From positions 27,845 through 91,844 of the forward strand of contig CAZMNO010000008.1 of assembly GCA_964567685.1 (NCBI GenBank): a stretch of DNA of 64,000 bases, written 5' to 3'. This DNA comes from UBA5972 sp964567685 (GTDB lineage: Bacteria > Pseudomonadota > Alphaproteobacteria > Rhodobacterales > Rhodobacteraceae). Of this stretch, positions 25,815-32,897 are shown one piece after another (the stretch's first letter is position 1; every line of letters begins with the position of its first letter). The translations under genes and the position numbers were made by a program. The notes below the pieces were generated by a model. The model saw only the letters and a program-made list of their open reading frames with translations, made no database searches and was not told the DNA's origin.

Positions 25815-26185
25815 TCAGCCTCGCGACCCTTGCAATCATCCTTTCGGGACTTGGAATACTGGTCACCGGCCTTCTGGCCGTGACCTTCCTCAAGGACCCG
25901 GTCAAAGGCATGGCGCAGGTGACGCATCGGCTTGAATTCCTTCCGCAAGTGATGGCCGGGCGCTATTCGGGATTTGTCCTGCTGGCGCTGGGGGCGACGC
26001 TTTATCAGGATCTCACGGTCATCGCCTTTCTCTTCGCGGTTTTTGCGTTTTACAGCGTCTATGACGCCGTGATCTACACAAAAGCCGGTCATCCCTATGC
26101 CAAGCATCTTTCTGCCGGTGTCGCGTCGGGTATTGTCACTCTGGTTGCCGGGGCGGCCCTTGTTAATGAGAGAGGCGGGTTATGA
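25811..26185 (+). CDS. Small membrane protein, nuo accessory
   Basis: A 124-residue protein with three likely transmembrane helices: residues ~3-28, ~53-85 (a long hydrophobic block) and ~102-118. A basic loop containing 'HRLEFLPQVMAGRY' follows the first. I do not recognise a family. It starts at GTG overlapping the nuoD stop by 4 nt and is itself overlapped by the next gene, so its synthesis is tied to nuoD. A role near complex I assembly in the membrane is only suggested by position. Confidence 0.65.
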   Translation: MISLATLAIILSGLGILVTGLLAVTFLKDPVKGMAQVTHRLEFLPQVMAGRYSGFVLLALGATLYQDLTVIAFLFAVFAFYSVYDAVIYTKAGHPYAKHLSAGVASGIVTLVAGAALVNERGGL

Positions 26186-26529
26186 TGCGGCTGGCAAGTA
26201 CACTTGTTCCGTTTCTGCTGGCTGCCGCCGCGGTTGATGCTGCAAACGTCCTGATTGCTGATAAAGCCGAGGCCCGCGCTTATATCGACCAAAGCTTCGC
26301 GGCCAATGACTGTCGAATGACCAAAGCCGCCTTCTTTAGCCTGATGGAGCAGGATGGCGTTGCTCCCACGGTTGACGACATGTCGCGCCCGATGGATGGC
26401 AGCCTCAAGATCATTCGCCAGCGGATGGTGCTGGCCAGCCTTAAGGAATTGTTTGAGACCGGGCAGGTCTGCGAAGATCACGCCGATGCTCGGGTTGCCA
26501 TTTCGAAATTCGGGGGGTGCGCGCGGTGA
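26182..26529 (+). CDS. Small exported protein related to the adjacent repeat protein
   Basis: A 115-residue protein with a signal peptide (cleavage likely after 'VDAANV' region, residue ~20). The mature part has one copy of a pattern resembling the repeats of the next gene: 'NDCRMTKAAFFSLM' followed ~50 residues later by a lysine/leucine helix and Cys ('LFETGQVC'), plus a final 'GGC'. Coupled by ATGA upstream and GTGA downstream. Function unknown. Confidence 0.6.
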   Translation: MMRLASTLVPFLLAAAAVDAANVLIADKAEARAYIDQSFAANDCRMTKAAFFSLMEQDGVAPTVDDMSRPMDGSLKIIRQRMVLASLKELFETGQVCEDHADARVAISKFGGCAR

Positions 26530-27485
26530 AAACCTTCCTGACCACCGTTATTATCGCGCTTTCCCTAAGTGCCCAAGCCATAGCCCGGACCGAGGATGAA
26601 TCCCGCGCCCTGTTCATCCAGATCGCTGAAGACCACGGCTGCAAGATGTCTGAAAAGGAAGGCCGTGCTGTCATGCCCGAATACGGCATGAGCATGGATG
26701 AATCAGAGCCGATCGTCGAAGCCATGATCGACGAGGGAACTGCAACCTTCAAAAAAGGCATTTTGCGTCTTACGGGTGACATCTGTCATTCATCCCAACC
26801 CAAAACCCCGGCTGCGGGCAACGGGGATAGCGAGAACCTTGGCGACAAATTCCTGCGCCTGGTGCGCGAGAACGGTTGCTCGATGACAGAAGATCAGGCT
26901 GAGGCGATCTTGCCCGGCAATGGCATTGATCTGGAAACGGCTGAAAACATCCTTGAGGTTTGGGTAAAGCTCAATCAGGCCACATTCAACGGGGATACGC
27001 TTCGACTGGGTGACGTGCTTTGTGGCGGCAACCGCGACAACACGCCGATTGAACACAGTTTTGGTGAGGTCGAGGCCGAGCTTATGTTCATGATCCGCCG
27101 GAACGGCTGTTCCATGAGCGAAGCCGAGGCCGAGGCGCAATTGCCTGCAATTGGTCTGGATATCGAAGTGGCCGAGGACATGATCAAAGTCTGGATTGGC
27201 AAGGGCCTTGCAGATTTCAAAGGCAACAGGGTCGTGTTGGCGCAATCTGAATGCAACGCGCTGGGTGTCGATGAAGATGATACCGAGGCCCGCAAGAAGG
27301 TGTTTGTCGCCGTGATCGAACAGGCAGGCTGCTCCATGACCGAAGACCTTGCAGAAGATGTTTTGCCTGCCAAAGGCTTTGAAAGCAAAGACGAAACCAA
27401 GCGGTTCGTCAAAGAACTCATCGCGTCGGGCCAGGCAGGCCTTGCCGACAACAAACTCACCCTCACAACGGAGAACTGCCGCTGA
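26526..27485 (+). CDS. Periplasmic protein with four 'GCSMxE' cysteine repeats
   Basis: A 319-residue exported protein. After a signal peptide (to about 'AQAIAR', residue ~20) come four tandem ~63-residue repeats, each beginning with a helix and 'G-C-[SK]-M-[ST]-E', then 'AE..LP..G', a second helix, a short beta element ('TFNGDTLRL'-like) and a terminal Cys. Two Cys per repeat suggest a disulfide within each unit. I do not recognise the family. The start is taken as GTG 26526, whose overlap with the previous stop (GTGA) and GGGGGG site 8 nt upstream favour it over GTG 26517. Encoded between nuoD and nuoE. Confidence 0.7.
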   Translation: MKTFLTTVIIALSLSAQAIARTEDESRALFIQIAEDHGCKMSEKEGRAVMPEYGMSMDESEPIVEAMIDEGTATFKKGILRLTGDICHSSQPKTPAAGNGDSENLGDKFLRLVRENGCSMTEDQAEAILPGNGIDLETAENILEVWVKLNQATFNGDTLRLGDVLCGGNRDNTPIEHSFGEVEAELMFMIRRNGCSMSEAEAEAQLPAIGLDIEVAEDMIKVWIGKGLADFKGNRVVLAQSECNALGVDEDDTEARKKVFVAVIEQAGCSMTEDLAEDVLPAKGFESKDETKRFVKELIASGQAGLADNKLTLTTENCR

Positions 27486-28540
27486 TGTTGCGCCGTCTTC
27501 ACACCGAACAGCCCGAAAGCTTTGCCTTTACTGATGCGAACCTGAAATGGGCTGACACCCAGATCGCCAAATACCCTCAAGGCCGTCAGGCCAGCGCCAT
27601 CATTCCTCTTTTGTGGCGCGCTCAGGAACAGGAAGGCTGGCTGAGCAAACCGGCGCTTGAGACCGTTGCCGATATGCTGGGCATGGATTATATCCGCGCG
27701 CTGGAAGTTGCCTCGTTTTACTTCATGTTCCAACTGACGCCGACAGGCTCGATAGCGCATGTGCAGGTCTGTGGCACGACGACCTGCATGATTTGCGGGG
27801 CGGAAGATCTGATCGGCATCTGCCGTGAACTGATTGCAGAAAATCCGCATGAGGTTTCTGAAGATGGCAAGTTCACCTGGGAGGAGGTTGAGTGCCTTGG
27901 CGCCTGCACCAACGCGCCGATGGTGCAGATCGGCAAGGATTTCTATGAAGACCTGAGTGCGGAACGCTTCCGCGAAATTCTCGCCGAGCTTGCAGATGGC
28001 AAAGTGCCCGTGCCGGGCCCGCAAAACGGGCGTTATGCGGCAGAACCGCTGGCCGGACTGAACACACTCAAGGAATTTGAAAGCGGACGGGCGCAGCACA
28101 ATGCCTCGGTCGAACGGGCGTTGGAAATCGGCGATACGGTCAAACGCATTCAGGGTGATGAAGTGCCTATTTTGCGCCCGCGCAGCAAAGCGGCGGCCAA
28201 GGCCAAGCCTGCGAAAGCCAAACCGGCAAAACCGACGGTGAAAGCCGCGGAAGCGGGTGAAAAACCGGCGATGCTGTCAGCGCCGAACAAGGGGGGCGCT
28301 GACAATCTCAAGGCAATCAAGGGCGTCGGCCCGGCCCTGGAAAAACTGCTCAACAAGATGGGTGTCTGGCATTTTGAGCAGATCGCAAACTGGTCTGCTG
28401 CTGAAATCGCCTGGGTGGATGACAATCTTTTACGCTTCAAGGGCCGGGTCAGCCGGGATAATTGGGTAGAGCAGGCCAAAATATTAGCAAATGGTGGGGA
28501 AACTGAATTCTCAAGAAAGGTGGCGAAGGGGGACGTCTGA
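27485..28540 (+). CDS. nuoE: NADH-quinone oxidoreductase subunit E with C-terminal HhH extension
   Basis: A 351-residue 24-kDa subunit. The first ~190 residues are the thioredoxin-like NuoE domain with 2Fe-2S cluster ligands in 'VCGTTTCMICG' and 'ECLGACTNAP'. Then a Lys/Ala/Pro linker (~230-265) leads to a C-terminal helix-hairpin-helix-like module ('NLKAIKGVGPALEKLLNKMG', residues ~277-296) followed by 'WVDDNLLRFKGR'. Extended NuoE is known in Rhodobacter relatives. The same module ends the next two genes. It begins in a TGATG overlap with the repeat protein. Confidence 0.93.
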   Translation: MLRRLHTEQPESFAFTDANLKWADTQIAKYPQGRQASAIIPLLWRAQEQEGWLSKPALETVADMLGMDYIRALEVASFYFMFQLTPTGSIAHVQVCGTTTCMICGAEDLIGICRELIAENPHEVSEDGKFTWEEVECLGACTNAPMVQIGKDFYEDLSAERFREILAELADGKVPVPGPQNGRYAAEPLAGLNTLKEFESGRAQHNASVERALEIGDTVKRIQGDEVPILRPRSKAAAKAKPAKAKPAKPTVKAAEAGEKPAMLSAPNKGGADNLKAIKGVGPALEKLLNKMGVWHFEQIANWSAAEIAWVDDNLLRFKGRVSRDNWVEQAKILANGGETEFSRKVAKGDV

Positions 28541-28574
28541 GCGACAACCCTGACATCAGAGAAAGAAGGATGAC

Positions 28575-29669
28575 ATGACCGACCAAACAACCCCGGTAAA
28601 ACAAGGCGGCACCTGCCGCACCCTGTGCTGGCTAATAGCTATTGCGGCGGGGGGCTATCTGGCCTTCATGCTGGTCAATGATTATGGCCAGGACCGCGTC
28701 CAGTCCGGTGTAATCGGCATCGTGACGATGCTGCTGACAGGCCTGGTAATGCGGTGGATATTCTGCCGCTCAGGCCGCAGCCGCGTCGCGCGCCGGGTTG
28801 AAGAGGCAGCAGCGCGCGCCGAAGCTTTGAAAACAGAAGCGGCTGCACAAAAACCAGCGGTTGCGGAAGCTGTTCAATCCTCCGCCAAAGCTGCCTTGCA
28901 GAATGAAGAAAAGGCCGCCGGGGCGAAAAATGTCGTGAAGCCTGCACATGTGAAATCCAAACCGGCATTCGATGGCCCGGATGCCGAAGCACTTGACGAT
29001 AAGCTGACTGAAAGCGTTCTGGCCGCAGCTGCAGAAATTGCTGATAAACCGGCCTCTGACACGGTGAAGCCTGCGGATACTCCGAAAGCTGACCGACCGG
29101 TGACACCCTCTGAGAAAAGCTCAGCGGGCAAACCTCTGGAACTTGTTGATCCGATGCCCGCGCCAGCCCGGCCGGAGCCGAAAAAATCGACTGCTCCTAT
29201 CCAAGTGGAAGCGGCCAAAAAGGAAACTGGCGAGGCCAAGAGCAAGAAGGCAGAGGCACCTGCTGATGCCAGATCGACCGCGCCAAAGGCGACCAAACCG
29301 AAATCGCCTGATCTGGCCGTTATCAGCCCCGCCCCAACCGCGGCGGCGCAAAATACACCTGCGGCGGTTGCGCCCGGAGAAAAACCAGCGGTAAGCGCTC
29401 CCAAGGTGGCAGAGATTAAACCGCTGCCCCCCAAGGGGCTGGAAAACCCCGAAAACGGCACGCCGGACGATTTGCAGAAGATCGACGGGATCGGTGAGGT
29501 TGAGGAACGTGCTTTGCATGATGCAGGCATCTACCACTATGCCCAATTCGTGACGATGAACCGGCGCGAGCTGGCCTGGCTTGACGAAAATATAGCCGCA
29601 ACCAAGGACCTCCCGCCGTCGGGGGATTGGCGCAAACAGGCAATCGCTCTGTCAAGAAAGGCTGGCTAG
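28575..29669 (+). CDS. Membrane-anchored protein with long Ala/Lys/Pro linker and C-terminal HhH-like domain
   Basis: A 364-residue protein with two transmembrane helices near the amino end (~18-34 and ~45-63), then about 220 residues of low-complexity Ala/Lys/Pro/Glu linker, ending in a diverged copy of the NuoE C-terminal module ('DDLQKIDGIGEVEERAL', then 'ELAWLDENI'). It may tether something to the membrane beside complex I. No catalytic motif is seen. Start ATG follows AAGAAGGA. Confidence 0.65.
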   Translation: MTDQTTPVKQGGTCRTLCWLIAIAAGGYLAFMLVNDYGQDRVQSGVIGIVTMLLTGLVMRWIFCRSGRSRVARRVEEAAARAEALKTEAAAQKPAVAEAVQSSAKAALQNEEKAAGAKNVVKPAHVKSKPAFDGPDAEALDDKLTESVLAAAAEIADKPASDTVKPADTPKADRPVTPSEKSSAGKPLELVDPMPAPARPEPKKSTAPIQVEAAKKETGEAKSKKAEAPADARSTAPKATKPKSPDLAVISPAPTAAAQNTPAAVAPGEKPAVSAPKVAEIKPLPPKGLENPENGTPDDLQKIDGIGEVEERALHDAGIYHYAQFVTMNRRELAWLDENIAATKDLPPSGDWRKQAIALSRKAG

Positions 29670-29735
29670 GGCGCAAGGACGTGATGTTGAGACAGTTAAG
29701 AGTGCAAAAAAGAGACCCAATTGAAGGAGGACAAG

Positions 29736-30344
29736 ATGAGTAACACAGATACAAATTCATGCCGGACTATCAGCTGGATCGTTGCGGTGGTCCTGGCCAT
29801 CCTCGGCTTCGCGCTTGCACGTGGCTGGCTTGACTGGGGCTTTTTCATGTCGCTCGTGGCGGCGGTTGTTGTGTTCTTTGTTGCCGGATACGTTCTGGTT
29901 CGCATTCTTTGCGCGGGCGAGGCGGCCAGCCAGCCTGCCGCTGCACCTGCTCCCAAACCGGTACCAGCGCCCAAAGCGGCGGAACCTGCAGCGGCCCCCG
30001 AGCCGGCACCTGCGCCGGAACCAGCGCCCGCGCCTGCGCCATCGGATGCCGCAAACGGCAGTAAACCGGCAGGGCTTGACGGCCCGCGAGATGGTCAGGC
30101 GGATGATTTGAAAATGATCAAGGGCGTTGGCCCGGCACTGGAAAAACTGCTCAATGAAATGGGGGTCTGGCATTTCGATCAGATCGCCGGCTGGAGCGGT
30201 GACGAGCTTGCCTGGGTTGACGACAATCTGTTGCGTTTCAAAGGCCGGGCATCACGTGATAACTGGATCGACCAGGCGCGAAAACTGGCGCTGGGTGGAG
30301 AGACCGAGTTCTCCAAACGTGTGGAAGATGGTGACGTTTACTAA
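29736..30344 (+). CDS. Membrane-anchored protein with Ala/Pro linker and NuoE-like C-terminal HhH domain
   Basis: A 202-residue protein: two transmembrane helices (~13-30, ~34-58), an Ala/Pro/Glu linker, and a C-terminal module almost identical to the NuoE extension ('DLKMIKGVGPALEKLLNEMG', 'WVDDNLLRFKGR', 'GGETEFSKRV'). Nucleotide similarity to the end of nuoE is also high, pointing to recent duplication or gene conversion. The ATG at 29736 follows a strong AAGGAGG; a TTG five codons upstream overlaps that site and was rejected. Confidence 0.7.
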   Translation: MSNTDTNSCRTISWIVAVVLAILGFALARGWLDWGFFMSLVAAVVVFFVAGYVLVRILCAGEAASQPAAAPAPKPVPAPKAAEPAAAPEPAPAPEPAPAPAPSDAANGSKPAGLDGPRDGQADDLKMIKGVGPALEKLLNEMGVWHFDQIAGWSGDELAWVDDNLLRFKGRASRDNWIDQARKLALGGETEFSKRVEDGDVY

Positions 30345-30373
30345 GGCGTCACGAAAGGACAAGGGGGCCGCTG

Positions 30374-30589
30374 ATGGCTCAGGATCGGCCAGACAATCAG
30401 GCACGGATCGCCTCGATCGTGATGCTTGTGGCGATCGTGGGCTGGATGGGGGTCTCGTGGCTGGGCGGGAAGATGGAGTGGCCCGTCCGCTATGCCATAC
30501 TGGCCGATCTGGCCACATTGGCGGCGCTGGTCTGGGCGCTGTGGGTTTTGTTTCAGGTCTGGCGTAAGCGCCGGCACAACGAGGGTTAA
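30374..30589 (+). CDS. DUF5337-type small membrane protein
   Basis: A 71-residue protein with two transmembrane helices (~13-30, ~38-58) and a basic end 'WRKRRHNEG'. It resembles the DUF5337 family found beside nuoF in Rhodobacterales, from memory of that family. AAGGGGG lies upstream of the ATG and only 3 nt separate it from nuoF. The function is unknown; a complex I accessory role is inferred from location. Confidence 0.7.
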   Translation: MAQDRPDNQARIASIVMLVAIVGWMGVSWLGGKMEWPVRYAILADLATLAALVWALWVLFQVWRKRRHNEG

Positions 30590-30592
30590 GAA

Positions 30593-31888
30593 ATGCTGAA
30601 AGATCAGGATCGGATCTTTACCAACCTTTACGGGATGCACGCCCGCACGCTGGCAGGTGCCCGCGCGCGCGGCCATTGGGACGGAACCGACAAGCTCATC
30701 AAGAACGGGCGCGACTGGATTGTCGAACAGGTCAAGGCATCCGGCCTGCGCGGCCGCGGTGGCGCGGGCTTCCCAACCGGCCTCAAATGGTCGTTCATGC
30801 CCAAGGAAAGCGATGGCCGCCCCAGCTATCTGGTGATCAACGCTGACGAATCCGAACCGGCGACCTGCAAGGACCGCGAGATCATGCGCCATGATCCGCA
30901 CACCCTGATCGAAGGCGCGCTGATTGCCGGTGCGGGCATGGGGGCCAATACCGGTTATATCTATATTCGCGGCGAGTTCATCCGCGAGCGCGAGGCGCTG
31001 CAGGCGGCCATTGACGAATGCTATGACGCTGGTCTTCTGGGCAGGAACGCCGCCAAATCCGGCTGGGATTTCGACCTTTACCTGCATCACGGGGCAGGGG
31101 CCTATATCTGCGGCGAGGAAACCGCCCTTCTGGAAAGCCTTGAAGGCAAGAAAGGCATGCCGCGCATGAAGCCGCCATTTCCGGCAGGGGCGGGGCTTTA
31201 TGGCTGCCCGACAACGGTCAACAATGTTGAATCCATCGCCGTGGTGCCGACCATCCTCAGGCGCGGGCCCGACTGGTTTGCCTCCTTCGGGCGCCCGAAC
31301 AATGTCGGCACCAAGCTTTTTGCCCTGACGGGCCACGTGAACAATCCTTGCGTGTTTGAAGAATCCATGTCGATGAACGTGCGCGAGATCATCGAAACTC
31401 ATGGCGGCGGCGTGCGCGGTGGCTGGGAAAACCTGAAAGCGGTCATTCCCGGTGGTGCCTCCTGCCCGGTATTGCCGCGCGATGCGCTTGATGACGCGAT
31501 CATGGATTTTGACGGGATGCGCGAAAAGCAATCCTCGATGGGTACGGGTTGCATGATCGTCATGGATCAGAACACCGATGTGATCAAAGCGATCTGGCGG
31601 CTGACCAAGTTTTTCAAGCATGAAAGCTGCGGGCAATGCACGCCCTGCCGTGAAGGCACCGGCTGGATGATGCGGGCGATGGACCGGCTTGTGACCGGAG
31701 ATGCGGAGATCGAGGAAATCGATATGCTGCTTGATGTCACCAAACAAGTCGAAGGCCACACGATATGTGCGCTGGGTGACGCGGCGGCGTGGCCCATACA
31801 GGGGCTGGTGCGGCATTTCCGGGATGAGATCGAGGACAGGATCAGAGCGCAGAAAAGCGGCCGTGTGAGTGCGGTGGCGGCGGAGTGA
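30593..31888 (+). CDS. nuoF: NADH-quinone oxidoreductase subunit F
   Basis: A 431-residue 51-kDa subunit that oxidises NADH. The FMN/NADH site is in 'GLRGRGGAGFPTGLKW', 'NADESEPATCKDREI' and 'YIYIRGEF'; the N3 4Fe-4S cluster ligands are in 'ESCGQCTPCREG' plus a later Cys in 'TICALGDAAAWP'. Length and order fit alphaproteobacterial NuoF. It is followed by two small zinc-ribbon genes before nuoG. Confidence 0.97.
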   Translation: MLKDQDRIFTNLYGMHARTLAGARARGHWDGTDKLIKNGRDWIVEQVKASGLRGRGGAGFPTGLKWSFMPKESDGRPSYLVINADESEPATCKDREIMRHDPHTLIEGALIAGAGMGANTGYIYIRGEFIREREALQAAIDECYDAGLLGRNAAKSGWDFDLYLHHGAGAYICGEETALLESLEGKKGMPRMKPPFPAGAGLYGCPTTVNNVESIAVVPTILRRGPDWFASFGRPNNVGTKLFALTGHVNNPCVFEESMSMNVREIIETHGGGVRGGWENLKAVIPGGASCPVLPRDALDDAIMDFDGMREKQSSMGTGCMIVMDQNTDVIKAIWRLTKFFKHESCGQCTPCREGTGWMMRAMDRLVTGDAEIEEIDMLLDVTKQVEGHTICALGDAAAWPIQGLVRHFRDEIEDRIRAQKSGRVSAVAAE

Positions 31889-31897
31889 GAGGAGAAT

Positions 31898-32122
31898 GTG
31901 TGTAGGTATTGATCCAACCCTAAATGGGGGAAGTGCCCCTATTGCGGTAAAGATCACACCCTAAAGGGCGGGAATATCAATTGCCGGGAATGCGGTCGAA
32001 AGTTTTCGGGCGGAGAGCCGTTTGAAATACCAAGCCGAACCTGGGTGGTGAAAACCGTGTTGGGCGGCCTTGCGCTTGGGTTGATGGTCGTACTTTTTGG
32101 TTTAGCGATCGGGGGCTCATAA
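31898..32122 (+). pseudogene. Small zinc-ribbon membrane protein gene interrupted by an in-frame UGA
   Basis: An open frame of 69 codons without its own start encodes a clear zinc ribbon (CPYC, then CREC 20 residues later, in 'NINCRECGRKFSGGE') followed by a transmembrane helix ('VLGGLALGLMVVLFGLAIGGS'). A GTG at 31898 behind AGGAG is in frame, giving M-C-R-Y before a TGA at 31910-31912 where a Cys (CxxC partner) would fit. So it looks like a functional gene broken by one nonsense change, or one translated from an unusual start. It sits between nuoF and the next small gene, 3 nt from it. Confidence 0.5.
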
Positions 32123-32125
32123 AAA

Positions 32126-32362
32126 ATGAATGACCTGCTCGACATGAAAGAGCATATGTCGAAATGGTGCCCGGGATGTCAGAGAATAATAGGTGATTAC
32201 GAAACACATGATGAAGGATGCAGTGTTGAAATTGAAAGCGCCGCACAGCAGGCACAAAAACGCAGAAAAGGCGCAATCCCTTTTCAAGTGCTTTTGCTGC
32301 TCTACGGTATCTTCCTTTGCATCTTCGTCGGTGGCTTCATTTTCTGGAGGTACTTCCACTGA
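32126..32362 (+). CDS. Small zinc-finger-like membrane protein
   Basis: A 78-residue protein with a likely metal site ('WCPGCQRI' plus 'HDEGC' at residues ~15-33), a short basic linker and a C-terminal transmembrane helix (~53-74). ATGs at 32126 and 32156 are both possible; the second leaves a tight zinc-binding domain. It seems to be a diverged relative of the interrupted gene immediately upstream. Function unknown. Confidence 0.55.
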   Translation: MNDLLDMKEHMSKWCPGCQRIIGDYETHDEGCSVEIESAAQQAQKRRKGAIPFQVLLLLYGIFLCIFVGGFIFWRYFH

Positions 32363-32429
32363 TGGCTGATTTCCGCAGATATTCAAGGTCTGACAGAGGG
32401 CGTTATTGCATAACAGGCGCATCAGCCTA

Positions 32430-32455
32430 TTCCATTCATCGAATGGAAAAGGAGA
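32430..32455 (+). promoter_or_regulatory. Stem-loop abutting the Shine-Dalgarno of the DUF5333 gene
   Basis: An 8-bp perfect stem TTCCATTC/GAATGGAA with a 3-nt loop (32430-32448) ends just before AAGGAG, which is 8 nt from the ATG at 32463. In mRNA the hairpin would sit directly beside the ribosome site. Confidence 0.45.
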
Positions 32456-32462
32456 CTTCTTA

Positions 32463-32894
32463 ATGAGTAACACTAAATATGCCCGCCGCTTCGCCGCTGT
32501 TCTGGCAACCGCTCTGACGGCATCCAGCGCTCTGGCCAGTGCTGAAGATTCTCGCGTACCGCTGGCCGAAGACCCCGAGCTTTTTCACCGCATGACCATC
32601 ACTGCCGTTGCCAACGAGATCCGCGAGCGCTGTGACACGATCAAGGCGCGCAAGGTTGCCGCGACAGTCTATGTGTTGGGCGTGCTCAAATACGCCAAAT
32701 CCAAAGGTTTCAGCAGTGATGAAATCGACGAATTCCGCGCCAACAAGGACAATCAGGAAAAGTTGCGGCAGATGGCCTATGCCTATCTTGATGAAAACGG
32801 TATCGATCGCGAGGCCGGAACCGGATATTGCGCCCTTGGTGTGGCGGAGATCAAAAAGAAAAGCCAGATCGGCAAACTCTTGAAAAGCAAGTAG
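32463..32894 (+). CDS. DUF5333-like exported protein, nuo accessory
   Basis: A 143-residue protein with a signal peptide (to about 'SSALASAE') and a small helical domain with two Cys, 'ERCDTIKARKVAATVYVL' and 'GTGYCALGVAEI', ending 'SQIGKLLKSK'. This pattern fits the DUF5333 family located before nuoG in Rhodobacterales. The ATG at 32463 was chosen over 32406 because it follows AAGGAG and begins a proper signal peptide. Three nt separate it from nuoG. Confidence 0.7.
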   Translation: MSNTKYARRFAAVLATALTASSALASAEDSRVPLAEDPELFHRMTITAVANEIRERCDTIKARKVAATVYVLGVLKYAKSKGFSSDEIDEFRANKDNQEKLRQMAYAYLDENGIDREAGTGYCALGVAEIKKKSQIGKLLKSK

Positions 32895-32897
32895 AAA

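Noticed and set aside
31910..31912. Selenocysteine codon in the small zinc-ribbon gene
   Set aside because: No obvious SECIS-like hairpin follows, and zinc ribbons are not known selenoproteins; a nonsense change is simpler.
30341..31957. 538-codon minus-strand open frame over nuoF
   Set aside because: Shadow of nuoF, whose protein has all cluster and cofactor motifs.
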